DNA of 64,000 nt from Lacibacter sp. H407 (GCF_037892605.1 NZ_JBBKTU010000001.1:1054001-1118000); one strand, 5' to 3'; shown: positions 28,801 through 38,262, counted from the first letter of the stretch. Program-made: numbers and translations. Notes: generated from the letters alone by a model not told the origin.

Positions 28801-29021
28801 GCTTGTCGTATAATCTTCCGGCAAAAACTCTGGCCAAAACAAAATTGATCAAAGGTGCTTCGGTTACGTTTACCGGAAATAATCTCTGGCTAAGCACACC
28901 ATTCACCGGCTTTGATCCTGAAAACAGTTCAAACCCTTCCGGCAGTAATGCTGATGGTTTTGCAGGCTTCAGCTATCCGGGTGTACGCAGCTATTTTGTA
29001 GGCATTAATGTAAACTTTTAA
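25881..29021 (+). CDS. SusC/RagA family TonB-linked outer membrane protein (second copy)
   Basis: A 1046-residue TonB-dependent transporter with signal peptide (after SMQGQ), carboxypeptidase-regulatory-like domain (TRKVTGKITDEKGEAVPFA, residues about 26-105), the GEVVVTAFGV transition, plug domain with MSILRGGAATALYGFRGSNG, and a C-terminal barrel ending VGINVNF. It differs clearly from the first SusC in the barrel, so it should take a different ligand. It is followed by its SusD partner. No dedicated regulator or sigma/anti-sigma pair is adjacent. Confidence 0.95.
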   Translation: MKKFKLLKLLLSLLLIIPLSMQGQTRKVTGKITDEKGEAVPFATVTIKGTQKAVASDANGIFSIELTGTQKTLIISSAGYEDKQVDVTSASDISVTLVSGTALGEVVVTAFGVRQQKKSLGFAATEINNKQLMESRQPNLVNAIQGRVAGVQINSTGGGPGQGANIVIRGPKSALGNNQPLFVIDGVIVDNSTVTEGGQANLRGMSNRMADINPDDIESMSILRGGAATALYGFRGSNGVIVITTKSAKEGKMRVSYNATYGIEEVNKFPDVQMKYTQGYRSGGQIYYSATDFFPTWGPSVETAKALDPTHPDKLFHHYARAYQQGNQFRNTLNVSGGNDKALVNTSFSYFTHNGVLPNTNYSNWNARVNAVLKLSDKLQFNPSFNYINSGGLRYNADRFNEGLSYWSPRWDVRDYKTPEGGHKTYLNNNPVFGAYYNEFEDNVDRMLSNLAFTYSPVNWLDVSYRLGLDFTSDNRRATAPGQIARPGFVNFADNALGFVGEYRILNKVLNSNLLVTGKFNLGEKITLNARAGHDVVDINYNFQQTQGTELDIIGLTTLNNARVITQNSRRTQLRTMGIFGDATIGYDNFLYLTLTGRNDFASSVASGNSSFFYPSVSVAYVFSQHLKMPDWITYGKLRASFARIGIAPVEPYLTNTYYNSAFGQPVNGVNGWTRDDVKGSEDLKPEFTDNREVGLEMQFLNNRLGFDFSLYQINSKDVINRVLVPTSTGFSSYVLNSGEVENKGIELAVNATPVRTNNFSWEINGNFTANRNKVVRLAEGLNEIVIATQFGYISSGATQKWVVGQPAGGLYGIAYTRYYGTQTDDRVTLRNDLPLLIATTGTNAGFPIRDVTNQRLLGNALPRFMYGIGNSLTYKQFNLSFLFDMRAGVQRFNQMGNFMSAFGIAKYTENRNDTKVFDGVIASGAPNTQQVWLGMETGPDGRNYGDGFYRNIHRGVTENFVEDAGWVRLRNLSLSYNLPAKTLAKTKLIKGASVTFTGNNLWLSTPFTGFDPENSSNPSGSNADGFAGFSYPGVRSYFVGINVNF

Positions 29022-29056
29022 TGCAGTACAATTTTTTCAAGCTTAAATCACACGTA

Positions 29057-30472
29057 ATGAAAAAAAGATTCCAACTATACAAAAGCATACCGGTTGCCTT
29101 GCTCTTACTCATCGGCTTTACCGGATGTAAGAAATATTTAGATATTAACTACGATCCCAACCGTCCAACAGAACCTACGATCAATGGAATTTTGGCGGCC
29201 ACTACACAAAACACCGGGTTGAATGTGTTCAGGGCAGCGAATGTGAGCAACTACTATGTACAGTATTTCGCATCGCCCAATTCAAATTCCCCAACTGATA
29301 TTTACGATCGTGTCGACTTCAGTACCACCTGGCGTTTGTTGTACGATAACATGGCCGACATTTATGACTTGGAGCAATTGGCGATCAAGAATGGAAGTAC
29401 AGCACACTTAGGTATGGCCAAAGTAATGATGGCGATCAACCTCAGTCTTACGCTTAATATGTGGGGCAACATTCCGTTTAATGAAGCATTGTCTGGGAAA
29501 ATTCTGAGCCCGAAGTATGATAATGCGCAGGATCTGCATGCACGTTGTTTGACCTTGCTTGACGAGGGCATTGTTGAGTTGCGAAAAAATCCAACGATCA
29601 CTGTTACTAACAATGCTGATTTTCTACATGCCGGCAACCGTACCTATTGGATACGCACGGCCTTTAGTATGAAAGCAAGATTGCTCAACCAGTTAAGCAA
29701 AACAGCTGCCTATAATGCTGCCAATGTGTTGGCTGCAGTTGACAGTTCGTACACCGCTGCTGCACAGGAAGCAAAAGTTTCTGTGTTTACCTTACGCAAC
29801 CCATGGGCTACGTTAGCACGTAACAATGCGGCACTGGTGCTTGATGCATGGTTAAGCAGCAACTTGATCCAATCAATGAATGGTGTACGCTTTGGTTATG
29901 TAGATCCACGCATCAGTCGCTTTACAGATACAACTCGCTTTGGCGATTACCGTGGCACACGCAATGGCGCAGGTCGTGTAGGCACCGGTACCAACCGGGA
30001 TGAGTGTTATTTAACCACCAATGGCTTTTACAGCGCTGATGCGGCACCGTTATTTGTCATTACACTGGAAGAAATAAAGTTCATTGAAGCAGAGGCGGCA
30101 CTACGTGCCAGTTTGCCTGCCAGAGCTTATACAGCTTATATTGCAGGCATTACTGCCCACATGAACAAGCTTGGAATATCAACAGCAAACAGAGATACCT
30201 ATCTGGCACGGCCGGAAATTGGAGTAGGTCAAGGCAATCTTACATTACCTATCTTATTTCGTGAAAAATATATTATCATGTTCCTGAGTCCGGAAGCATG
30301 GGTGGATGCACGACGTTTCAATTATGCATACACGGGTTTTCAACTCCCACAAAGTTCATTGCTCACCGAACCGATCCGACGCATCGATTATCCTTCCACC
30401 GAACAATCATTGAATTCAACCAATGTACCACAAGTACCTGCTTTAACGCAGAAGTTGTGGTGGGATCAATAA
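29057..30472 (+). CDS. SusD/RagB family outer membrane lipoprotein (second copy)
   Basis: About 471 residues from the ATG at 29057, chosen because it places a lipoprotein signal (lipobox GFTGC near residue 20) at the N-terminus; an earlier ATG at 29021 overlaps the SusC stop by one base but would bury the signal. The SusD_2-like pattern is visible in NYDPNRPTEP near the start and TLEEIKFIEAEAALRASLP and EAWVDARRFNY later. It should cap the SusC channel of the preceding gene. A strong terminator follows, so the pair may form its own transcript. Confidence 0.93.
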   Translation: MKKRFQLYKSIPVALLLLIGFTGCKKYLDINYDPNRPTEPTINGILAATTQNTGLNVFRAANVSNYYVQYFASPNSNSPTDIYDRVDFSTTWRLLYDNMADIYDLEQLAIKNGSTAHLGMAKVMMAINLSLTLNMWGNIPFNEALSGKILSPKYDNAQDLHARCLTLLDEGIVELRKNPTITVTNNADFLHAGNRTYWIRTAFSMKARLLNQLSKTAAYNAANVLAAVDSSYTAAAQEAKVSVFTLRNPWATLARNNAALVLDAWLSSNLIQSMNGVRFGYVDPRISRFTDTTRFGDYRGTRNGAGRVGTGTNRDECYLTTNGFYSADAAPLFVITLEEIKFIEAEAALRASLPARAYTAYIAGITAHMNKLGISTANRDTYLARPEIGVGQGNLTLPILFREKYIIMFLSPEAWVDARRFNYAYTGFQLPQSSLLTEPIRRIDYPSTEQSLNSTNVPQVPALTQKLWWDQ

Positions 30473-30490
30473 CAAAAAAGGGAGAGGGAA

Positions 30491-30516
30491 AAAGCCGCAT
30501 CAAATGATGCGGCTTT
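30491..30516 (+). terminator. Intrinsic terminator after susD-like gene 2
   Basis: AAAGCCGCATCA, loop AA, TGATGCGGCTTT, then further T. The AGCCGCATCA/TGATGCGGCT stem is identical to that of the terminator at 35091-35114. Confidence 0.9.
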
Positions 30517-30585
30517 TTCTTTGTGCAAACGGTTGTCTTCTGCATTCAACATTGATTAACATATTTTCAATATTAAATTAACTGC

Positions 30586-31890
30586 ATGCAACAACAAACA
30601 ATACAGATGGTTGTACCCAAAAAAGAAACAACACTTATTCCAATGATCATGATCTGTGCCCTGTTTTTTATCTTCGGGTTTGTAACATGGGCAAATGGAA
30701 CGTTGATTCCTTTTTTCAAACTGTCATTTGGCTTAACTGATTTCCAGGCATTCTTTGTTACGTTCTCTTCTTACATGGCTTATTTCTTTTTGGCATTGCC
30801 TTCATCGTGGATCTTAAAGAAAACAGGATTTAAGAATGGGCTTGTTCTGGGCATGCTCATATTAGGAGTTGGTTCGTTATTATTTATACCTGCAGCAAAA
30901 TCCAATTCATTTGCATTGTTTCTAACAGGAATATTTATACAAGGTTCGGCGCTTGCATTATTGCAGACTGCTGCAAATCCTTATCTCACTATTATTGGTC
31001 CAATTGAAAGTGCAGCGAAACGCATCAGCTTTGCCGGCATCTGTAATAAAACAGCAGGCATACTTGTACCCATCATCATGGGTACTTTGTTTCTGAAAAA
31101 TGCAGCAGCGATTGAAAAGCAAATTGAAACAGCTACAGGCATTGAAAAAGAACAGCTGTTGCAGGAAGTATTGGGACGTGTTAACATGCCTTACATTGTT
31201 TTGGCAATTGTTTTTTGTTTGTTCGCATTACTCATAAAATTTACACATCTCCCCGAGGTACAAGTTGAAGAAGATGTAGTAGATGCAAGCGGTGAAGTGG
31301 TGCATCATAAAAGTATTTTCCAGTTTCCTCACTTGTTCCTTGGTGCATTTTGTATCTTCGTATATGTTGCCGCTGAAGTGATGGCGGGAGACATCATTGG
31401 TGTTTATGGAAAAGAACTTGGCATTAGTGCCGATATCTCTAAATTCTTCACTGCATTAACCTTAAGTGGAATGCTTCTTGGCTATATCGCAGGCATCATT
31501 GCCATCCCGAAATATATTTCACAGCAAAAAGCTCTGCGTATCTGTGCTGTTATTGGTATTATTTTCAGTATTGCTGCTTATGTTACCGGTGGTTATACAT
31601 CCGTAACTTTTATTGCATTGTTAGGATTAGCCAATTCATTAATGTGGCCGGCTATTTTTCCTTTGGGTATCAGCCAGCTGGGTAAGTTTACCAAAACAGG
31701 TTCAGCTATTATGATCATGGGTATTTCCGGTGGTGCTATCTGGCCAATGATCTATGCGTATTTAAAAGACAACTTGAAACTCGATTTTCAACTGGCCTTT
31801 TTCATTGCAGTAATTCCATGCTATCTATACATCCTCTACTTTGCCGTAAGCGGACATAAGGTTGGTTTAAAAAAGAGAATCACCACATAA
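30586..31890 (+). CDS. Sugar MFS transporter, FucP/GluP-like (FHS family)
   Basis: A 434-residue inner-membrane permease with twelve hydrophobic helices. Features of the fucose/glucose-galactose-proton symporter group are visible: FFIFGFVTWANGTLIPF at helix 1, LQTAANPYLTIIGP in helix 4 to 5, and the later NSLMWPAIFPLGISQLG. It follows the second SusCD locus and could bring in the monosaccharide produced from the imported glycan. The terminator upstream separates its transcript from susCD, although read-through is possible. Confidence 0.92.
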   Translation: MQQQTIQMVVPKKETTLIPMIMICALFFIFGFVTWANGTLIPFFKLSFGLTDFQAFFVTFSSYMAYFFLALPSSWILKKTGFKNGLVLGMLILGVGSLLFIPAAKSNSFALFLTGIFIQGSALALLQTAANPYLTIIGPIESAAKRISFAGICNKTAGILVPIIMGTLFLKNAAAIEKQIETATGIEKEQLLQEVLGRVNMPYIVLAIVFCLFALLIKFTHLPEVQVEEDVVDASGEVVHHKSIFQFPHLFLGAFCIFVYVAAEVMAGDIIGVYGKELGISADISKFFTALTLSGMLLGYIAGIIAIPKYISQQKALRICAVIGIIFSIAAYVTGGYTSVTFIALLGLANSLMWPAIFPLGISQLGKFTKTGSAIMIMGISGGAIWPMIYAYLKDNLKLDFQLAFFIAVIPCYLYILYFAVSGHKVGLKKRITT

Positions 31891-31928
31891 TCTTACAACG
31901 TTCTTTTACTATATAAAAAAATTATGGT

Positions 31929-33164
31929 ATGAATAATGAATTAACCGGGGTAAGCCGTAGAAAATTTCTTGACTCCATAACCAAAGCGGCTGCACTCAGT
32001 ACTGTAAGCCTTACAGGTCTATCATCGGCTGCTTTGGCTGCAGATACAAAAAAAGAAACGCTTGTTGATGACCACAGGTTTCTCTGCAAACCTTACCTGC
32101 ATAGCATTGAACATACCACGATGTATGTACGTTGTATCACAAACAAAAACTCGTATTGCTGGGTGGAGTATGGCGAAGCAGGTAAACCAATTCAAAAAGC
32201 ACATACCTTATCAGATGGTTTGGTAGATGCCAATAACCGTGTACATGAAATTAAACTTACCGGTTTAAAACCAGGCACTACCTACGAGTATAAAATAATT
32301 GCAAAAGAGATCAAAGATTTTCAACCCTATAAACTCACGTATGGGGAAACGATCAATAGTGATGTGTATTCATTTATAACCTATAACCCGGCTGCAAAAG
32401 AAACACAATGGCTGGTGTTGAATGATATTCATGACCGGCCTGCATCGTTTCAACAACTCATACAATTAAACGGCAACGACCCTTATCAATATGTTTTTCT
32501 GAATGGAGATATATTCGATTATCAAACCAACGAACAACAGATCATCGATCATCTGCTCACTCCATGTACTGAATCTTTTGCCACACAAAAGCCGATGTTG
32601 TTTGTGCGTGGCAACCATGAGACAAGAGGAAAGTATGCCCGCCAGTTGAAAGATTATTTTGCTGCACCACAAGGCGCATATTTTTCTTTTCAATCGGGAC
32701 CTGTATTTACTATTGCACTTGATACAGGCGAAGACAAAGAAGATACACATCCTGTATATGCAGGCATTGTTGATTTTGATCAGTTTCGCATTCAGCAAGC
32801 GGTCTGGCTTGAACAACAACTGCAATCAAAAGCTTATAAGAAAGCGAAGTACAAAGTAGTGATGATGCACATCCCGCCTTTTTATACGGAAGATGCGCAT
32901 GGCACCTTGCATTGCAGAAAATTATTTTCTCCCTTATTCGATAAGTATAAGATCGATCTGCTTATTTGCGGACATACACATACATATGGTGTGCATCCAC
33001 CTGTTGCAGGGAAGCATAACTATCCAATCATTATCGGTGGCGGACCAACTGCCGGTAAACGTACACTCATTAAAGTACACGCCGATCAACAGCAATTGAC
33101 CATACGCATGTTGAAAGATGATGGAAACGAGGCAGGTAGTTATACGATCTATTCAAAACGATAA
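31929..33164 (+). CDS. Tat-exported calcineurin-like metallophosphoesterase with purple-acid-phosphatase-type N-domain
   Basis: A 411-residue enzyme with a twin-arginine signal (SRRKFLDSITKAAALS). An N-terminal fibronectin-like domain (about 50-150; LTGLKPGTTYEYKI) precedes a calcineurin-like phosphoesterase: LNDIHDR, LNGDIFDY, VRGNHETRG, MMHIPP and CGHTHTYG give the full binuclear metal set. It should remove phosphate from a small ester or nucleotide in the periplasm. It lies 38 bases after the sugar permease, likely the same operon, suggesting use of phosphorylated nutrient. Confidence 0.92.
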   Translation: MNNELTGVSRRKFLDSITKAAALSTVSLTGLSSAALAADTKKETLVDDHRFLCKPYLHSIEHTTMYVRCITNKNSYCWVEYGEAGKPIQKAHTLSDGLVDANNRVHEIKLTGLKPGTTYEYKIIAKEIKDFQPYKLTYGETINSDVYSFITYNPAAKETQWLVLNDIHDRPASFQQLIQLNGNDPYQYVFLNGDIFDYQTNEQQIIDHLLTPCTESFATQKPMLFVRGNHETRGKYARQLKDYFAAPQGAYFSFQSGPVFTIALDTGEDKEDTHPVYAGIVDFDQFRIQQAVWLEQQLQSKAYKKAKYKVVMMHIPPFYTEDAHGTLHCRKLFSPLFDKYKIDLLICGHTHTYGVHPPVAGKHNYPIIIGGGPTAGKRTLIKVHADQQQLTIRMLKDDGNEAGSYTIYSKR

Positions 33165-33376
33165 TTACTTCATCATACGTTTTGTATTTGTATAATTTCC
33201 CGTATGTCGTGTACAAATTAAAACTGCTGCATCTTCAGTACAGTTTTTCTGTTGATACATGCCCCTGCATTTGCAATTCTTATTTATGTTCACTAATTTT
33301 AACCAGCTCATTATTAAAATCTGAACAAAGCCCACATTGTTGCCTTGCTGTTTTGTCACATTTAAGTAATGAATCT

Positions 33377-35077
33377 ATGAAACTATCGATCAGAACTTCT
33401 ATACGTCTGGCGTTATTGCTTTTTACAATCGTTATTGTATCAATTATTGTTATTACTATACGCCGCACAGTTACACTCAGAGATACAAACCAGGAAGCCG
33501 TTTATTCTGAAGAGATCCGTTACCAGTTACAACAACTTTTATTGGCCGTAATGGAGAACGAGACAGGTGCCCGAGGTTATGTTATTACCGGCAATGAAAG
33601 TTTCCTTGAACCTCTGTATGCATCGGAACGAACATTAAAATCATACAGCAGTCAACTGGAACATCGAATTAAAAACGATGATATCAAATCAATATTCAAA
33701 GATTCATTAAAACCCCTCATCACTAAACGCATCATTTTTTCGAGGCTGATGATCAAAACAAAAATGCTGCATAATGCAGATGAAACACGCCTTTTAGTAG
33801 CAAGTGGTGTGGGCAAAGGTTATACAGACAGTATCCGCCGCTTTGGCACCCGAATAAACTCATTGCAAAATAACTATCTGCAACAAAAAAGAAACGACAA
33901 TGAAGAGGCGTTGCGCCACATGAATATTTTCCTGTTTGTAATGCTCTTTATCATTTTTGCATTACTGGTATTTAATCTTCAATGGATCGTAATGCATCTC
34001 AAACAACAAAAAGAACTTGCGGTAAGGAGCAGTGAAGAAACACGACGGTTGATCATGAACTCATCACTTGATGCAATTATTTGTGTAGATGATTACAACA
34101 ATATTACTTTCTGGAACAGTCAGGCAGAGCGGCTGTTTGGTTGGTCGTTTGATGAAGTGAAGGATAAATTCTTTCATGAAACAATTATTCCTGTGGCCTA
34201 CCGCAGCTATGCGAAGACGGGAATTTTAGATTATTTACAATCGAGAAATGCAGAAAGGTTTGATCATATTATTGAAACAACAGTAGTAAACCGCTTTGGT
34301 AAAGAGTTTCCCGTAGAGTTTTTTGCCATCAACGTTCAGTCGGATAACAACAATTTTACCTGTGCCTATATCCGAGATATTTCAGAGCGTAAAGAACTGC
34401 AGCAACAACTCATTAAACAGGAGAAAAAAATTGCAAGGGAAATTACAGCCACTGCGATTGATGCGCAGGAGAAAGAACGAAACATGTTGGGGCAAGAGTT
34501 ACATGATAATATCAACCAGCTGCTGGCTGGCACCAAGTTGTTTTTGCAAACGATCAGAAGTAATCCGGAAAAATATACCGAGCATATCAGTATGTGTATT
34601 GATGCCATCAACCAGGTAATGAATGAGAACAGGCGTATTGCACACGAGATGGTTACTCCTTATTTAAACATGGAATCGTTTGTCGAGCTCATTTATAAAA
34701 TAGCCAACAATATGCTTACCATCAGTGGTATTAAAGTTGAGTTTGAATTGAACAATTTTGATGAGACCGTACTGAATGAAAAACAAAAACTTACACTGTA
34801 CCGTATTGTGCAGGAACAGTGTACCAATATTGTGAAATATGCAGATGCCTCGGAAGTTGTTTTTTTACTTGAGTCGAACGATGAATCTGTTCGCTTAACC
34901 ATCACCGATAACGGAAAAGGCATGACAGCAAAAGATGCAAACCGGGGCATTGGGTTAAAAAATATTGCCAGCCGGTTAAGTGTGTACAACGGCACAATGG
35001 ATATTGTAACAAGTCCTGGTAATGGATTTATATTATCAGTTGAATTACAGACGGAAGATCTGTATCAAGCTGTTTGA
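33377..35077 (+). CDS. CHASE3-PAS sensor histidine kinase (HisKA_3/NarL-type)
   Basis: About 566 residues from ATG 33377; a longer frame from 33182 adds 65 residues with no membrane logic. Helix 1 (about 8-30) and helix 2 (about 182-205) flank a CHASE3 domain (LLAVMENETGARGYVITGNE). A PAS domain (about 220-350; DAIICVDDYNNITFWNSQAERLFGW) precedes the kinase: phosphoacceptor His in LGQELHDNINQLL and ATP-binding G box DNGKGM with GIGLKNIASRL. This dimerisation type usually works with LuxR/NarL response regulators, but none lies next to it, so it is an orphan here. The stimulus is unknown. Confidence 0.9.
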   Translation: MKLSIRTSIRLALLLFTIVIVSIIVITIRRTVTLRDTNQEAVYSEEIRYQLQQLLLAVMENETGARGYVITGNESFLEPLYASERTLKSYSSQLEHRIKNDDIKSIFKDSLKPLITKRIIFSRLMIKTKMLHNADETRLLVASGVGKGYTDSIRRFGTRINSLQNNYLQQKRNDNEEALRHMNIFLFVMLFIIFALLVFNLQWIVMHLKQQKELAVRSSEETRRLIMNSSLDAIICVDDYNNITFWNSQAERLFGWSFDEVKDKFFHETIIPVAYRSYAKTGILDYLQSRNAERFDHIIETTVVNRFGKEFPVEFFAINVQSDNNNFTCAYIRDISERKELQQQLIKQEKKIAREITATAIDAQEKERNMLGQELHDNINQLLAGTKLFLQTIRSNPEKYTEHISMCIDAINQVMNENRRIAHEMVTPYLNMESFVELIYKIANNMLTISGIKVEFELNNFDETVLNEKQKLTLYRIVQEQCTNIVKYADASEVVFLLESNDESVRLTITDNGKGMTAKDANRGIGLKNIASRLSVYNGTMDIVTSPGNGFILSVELQTEDLYQAV

Positions 35078-35086
35078 AAAGAAACA

Positions 35087-35120
35087 AAAAAGCCGCATCA
35101 ACATTGATGCGGCTTTATGT
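35087..35120. terminator. Bidirectional intrinsic terminator between kinase and OmpA-family genes
   Basis: AGCCGCATCA (35091-35100), loop ACAT, TGATGCGGCT (35105-35114), flanked by A run and T-rich sequence. It serves two convergent genes and has the same stem as 30493-30514. Confidence 0.85.
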
Positions 35121-35134
35121 TTTATTATTTCCTT

Positions 35135-37159
35135 TTATTCTTCTTCTTTCGGTGGATAGGAGATATTGATCAACCCTCTGCGGTTCTTTGCACGGCCATC
35201 AGCATTGTCACGTCCGTTGATGAGTTCCATTTCAACCGGGCAACAGGCGCCAAATGATTCGAACGTAAGTTTTGTTTCATCCACTCCTTTTGCACGTAAA
35301 TAATCAGCACATGCTTTGGCACGCTTATCAGAAAGTATTTTGTTGTACTCTTCTGTTCCTAACCCATCTGTATAACCGCTGATCTGTACATACGCTCCGG
35401 GGTTAGCTACAAGAATGTCATAAATGGAATCAAGCTTAGCTACCGCATCTTCTTTAAGATTGTATTTATCAAAATCAAAATATACTGTTACAACTGTTTC
35501 AGGTGTAAGAATGATCCTGCGCTCCAACACAATATCTTTATTGATAAAGCGGTTGGTGCTCCAGCTGCTTTCGTCGGTACTGGTAATACTGATATCTGTT
35601 TGCTTTTCGTTGTAACGTTGTTTGCTTACAGTTACATTACCGTTAATATCTGTATCTACTTCAACCGAATAACGGCCGGAAGCATCCGTGGTTGCTTTTT
35701 GCTGTTTGCCGCCTACATTCAATAATACAGTTGCATTCGCAACCGGTTGGTTATCTTTTTTATCGATCACCAGTCCGGTAATAATTTTCTTCTTCGGCAC
35801 TTTACTTACTGTATAGGTTTCAAGGCAACATTCAGCACCACGATCTGAACTGAACAGTGCATTTTTTAATACGGATGTTTTATCGTTCGTATAATAATAC
35901 ACATCATCCCGGATAGAGTTAACAGGGTGGCCCATATTTTCTACCGTGTTCCATGCTGTTTCCCAGCCCTTTGCTGTAAAAAGATCAAAGCCGCCCATTC
36001 CCTGTTTTCCATTCGATGAAAAAACAAGTGTGCTGGTATAGCTGTGATAAAAGGGAGCTTGCTCATCGCCTGCTGTATTGATCATCGTTCCGGTATTCAC
36101 CGCTTCACCCGTTGAACCGTCGGCTTGCAGGGGAGCATACCAGATATCGAATCCACCTGCGCCACCTGGACGATCAGATGCAAAGAACAAATATTTACCA
36201 TCGGTAGAAACATAAGGCTGTTGACTACTGTAACCCTCACGGTTAACCGAAGAAAGTGCAACAGGTGTTGTCCATCCGTTTCCGTCTTTGGTTGCATAGA
36301 AAACAGCAGCTGTGTTTTTGCCATTAACAGCTTTCCACTGTGTAAAGTAAATTCGATTGCCGTCAGCGCTCATGCTGGCAGCACCCTGGCTGGCAGATGG
36401 ATCTGTTGACAAAAGTGATTCTGCATCGCCGATTGCAAATTCATTGTTTGCTAATGTAGCTTTGTACACACGACTGTGGTATGGATTTACACCTGCAATT
36501 GCAGCTGTATCTTTTTCTGTACTCGTAATTAAAAACTGATTGCCGCCGATATGCACCGGTGCAAACACGCCTTTACCGGTTCCGTTCGACAGACCTGTTT
36601 TGGTAACGGTGTACATCACTGTATCGGGACGTGCTAATTGTGCTTTAATATAGTTTAAACGTTGCAGTTCATTTTCTGCAGCTGCTTTCAAAGGATCGTT
36701 TGCAGTTACGTTACTGAGAAAACGGTTGAGGCTTTCAGCAGCATCGTCATATTTTCCAAGGCTGCGCTGGCATACAGCTAACCAGTACAAGGCACTTCCA
36801 TAGGTGGAAGGATCATTTTCTGCAACAGCTTTATAACGCTCGGCTGCTTCCGGAAAATAGTTGGCTAAGCGAAAACTTTCGGCCTGCTTATAAAGAATAT
36901 CATTTTTTGTGACCCCCTTTCCCATGCCGCTTCCCTGGCGGTTGCGCTTTGCATTGAGCGGAAAATCAGCTTTTGGTTTTTCGCTGGCAGGTGGTTTCAA
37001 AAACTGCTCATACAATTGTGCGGCAGTATAATAATCGCCGGATGCATAATAGGCATTGGCTTGTACAATACGTTTGTCCTGCGCCTGTGTTTGCAAAAAC
37101 AGTGTACAGGCTACAGCCGACAGGAAAATTTTTCCTGCAGCTTTATAAATAGTGGTCAT
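35135..37159 (-). CDS. PorE-like OmpA family protein (TPR, PD40 propeller, CRD, OmpA)
   Basis: About 674 residues from the ATG at 37159, which gives a clean signal peptide (after LQTQAQ); ATG codons at 37198 and 37222 would add non-signal residues. Order of domains: TPR-like N-terminus (VQANAYYASGDYYTAAQLYEQ), PD40/WD40 propeller with YLFFASDRPGGAGGFDIW, carboxypeptidase-regulatory-like repeat (VIDKKDNQPVANATVLLNV), and a C-terminal OmpA peptidoglycan-binding domain (ISGYTDGLGTEEYNKILSDKRA). This is the PorE architecture linked to type IX secretion. It is downstream of a PorP/SprF gene and the adhesin, so a role in anchoring or assembling that export route is likely. Confidence 0.85.
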   Translation of the reverse strand: MTTIYKAAGKIFLSAVACTLFLQTQAQDKRIVQANAYYASGDYYTAAQLYEQFLKPPASEKPKADFPLNAKRNRQGSGMGKGVTKNDILYKQAESFRLANYFPEAAERYKAVAENDPSTYGSALYWLAVCQRSLGKYDDAAESLNRFLSNVTANDPLKAAAENELQRLNYIKAQLARPDTVMYTVTKTGLSNGTGKGVFAPVHIGGNQFLITSTEKDTAAIAGVNPYHSRVYKATLANNEFAIGDAESLLSTDPSASQGAASMSADGNRIYFTQWKAVNGKNTAAVFYATKDGNGWTTPVALSSVNREGYSSQQPYVSTDGKYLFFASDRPGGAGGFDIWYAPLQADGSTGEAVNTGTMINTAGDEQAPFYHSYTSTLVFSSNGKQGMGGFDLFTAKGWETAWNTVENMGHPVNSIRDDVYYYTNDKTSVLKNALFSSDRGAECCLETYTVSKVPKKKIITGLVIDKKDNQPVANATVLLNVGGKQQKATTDASGRYSVEVDTDINGNVTVSKQRYNEKQTDISITSTDESSWSTNRFINKDIVLERRIILTPETVVTVYFDFDKYNLKEDAVAKLDSIYDILVANPGAYVQISGYTDGLGTEEYNKILSDKRAKACADYLRAKGVDETKLTFESFGACCPVEMELINGRDNADGRAKNRRGLINISYPPKEEE

Positions 37160-37236
37160 TGTTGAATCATTTTGTTGAAGTGAGATAGTGGATTGCATGT
37201 GTGCTTCTTTAGGGTTGATCATTCACTTTTCTGAAA

Positions 37237-38262
37237 TTATAAACGTGGACAACGGATCCAGTCAATAATGCTTCTTGTTCCGCTGCGTTTAACGTACGAA
37301 AGGCTTAATTCAAAACTGTTCACATTTCTCGTCATGGTTCCCAGCTTCGATGCATTCACATCATAACTCAATCCCACAATAAAATTTTTCCAGTCAACAC
37401 CCACAAATGGTGCAATGGCATCTTTGAAACGATAATATCCGCCAAACATAAAATCGGTTTCCTCATTTACATTCAATTGTATATAAGTACCGATCATTGC
37501 TTCAGTGGCTGTTCCCTGGCGCATCAGCAATGCATGTGGTACAATGCTGGTACGTTCTGATAAATTAAAACTCAAACCACCGTGTACTACATAACGTAAC
37601 GGAATAGTATTTAAACTTACACTCTGTGTAGAAATGATGGGATCTTTCGGGCGGTTGAGATGAAAAACAGAAACACCCGCAAACGCATTTGATTTTTTAT
37701 CGGGCGATGCATCGTAATACAAGATACCTGCACCTGCATCAAACGTAGTAGAGTTTGTATTGGCAAATGATTCAGTTGTTGCGTTGTTTGCATTATAACC
37801 GGTGATAGGATTCCATTGATCGCCCCATTTGAATTTGCTTTGATCAACACGACGATTGATGAGACCAGCTTGTATAGCAAGCACCAACCGGTGATTATTA
37901 TCAGTGCCAAACTTTACACCGGTGTAGGCAACAGAACCGTATGCATTGAAGTAATTAAAACCACCATCACCTGCTGATTGGTTCAATACATTTACACCGA
38001 TCGCAAGATTTTTGCTGGTGCGTGTATCAAACGATAATCCGCTTGTACGGTATGGATTGCTTACACTTCCCCATTGACTTCTGTACACAGCCGACACCCT
38101 GTATTCACCATCACTGCCGCCCGTCATTGCCGGGTTGGTGTACATAGGATAGGTATAGTTCTGTGTAAAATGCGGATCTGTTTGCGCAACCGATTGGAGC
38201 ACGCCTGCAAGCAGCAAACATGCTGTGAGTATCCCGGTTTGTATCATCGCTTTATTTTTCAT
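37237..38262 (-). CDS. PorP/SprF family type IX secretion membrane protein
   Basis: A 341-residue outer-membrane beta-barrel protein with signal peptide (after QSVAQ) and the family start TDPHFTQNYTYPMYTNPAMTGG and YRSQWGSV. PorP/SprF proteins pair with type B sorting-domain cargo; a specific SprF-like partner is needed for export or attachment of giant adhesins such as SprB. It lies 51 bases after the stop of such an adhesin and 77 bases before the PorE-like gene, all in one direction, forming a probable operon. Confidence 0.93.
   Translation of the reverse strand: MKNKAMIQTGILTACLLLAGVLQSVAQTDPHFTQNYTYPMYTNPAMTGGSDGEYRVSAVYRSQWGSVSNPYRTSGLSFDTRTSKNLAIGVNVLNQSAGDGGFNYFNAYGSVAYTGVKFGTDNNHRLVLAIQAGLINRRVDQSKFKWGDQWNPITGYNANNATTESFANTNSTTFDAGAGILYYDASPDKKSNAFAGVSVFHLNRPKDPIISTQSVSLNTIPLRYVVHGGLSFNLSERTSIVPHALLMRQGTATEAMIGTYIQLNVNEETDFMFGGYYRFKDAIAPFVGVDWKNFIVGLSYDVNASKLGTMTRNVNSFELSLSYVKRSGTRSIIDWIRCPRL

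Noticed and set aside
33182-33376. 65-residue N-terminal extension of the histidine kinase
   Set aside because: Cys-rich, without helix or family similarity; ATG 33377 starts directly before the first membrane helix.
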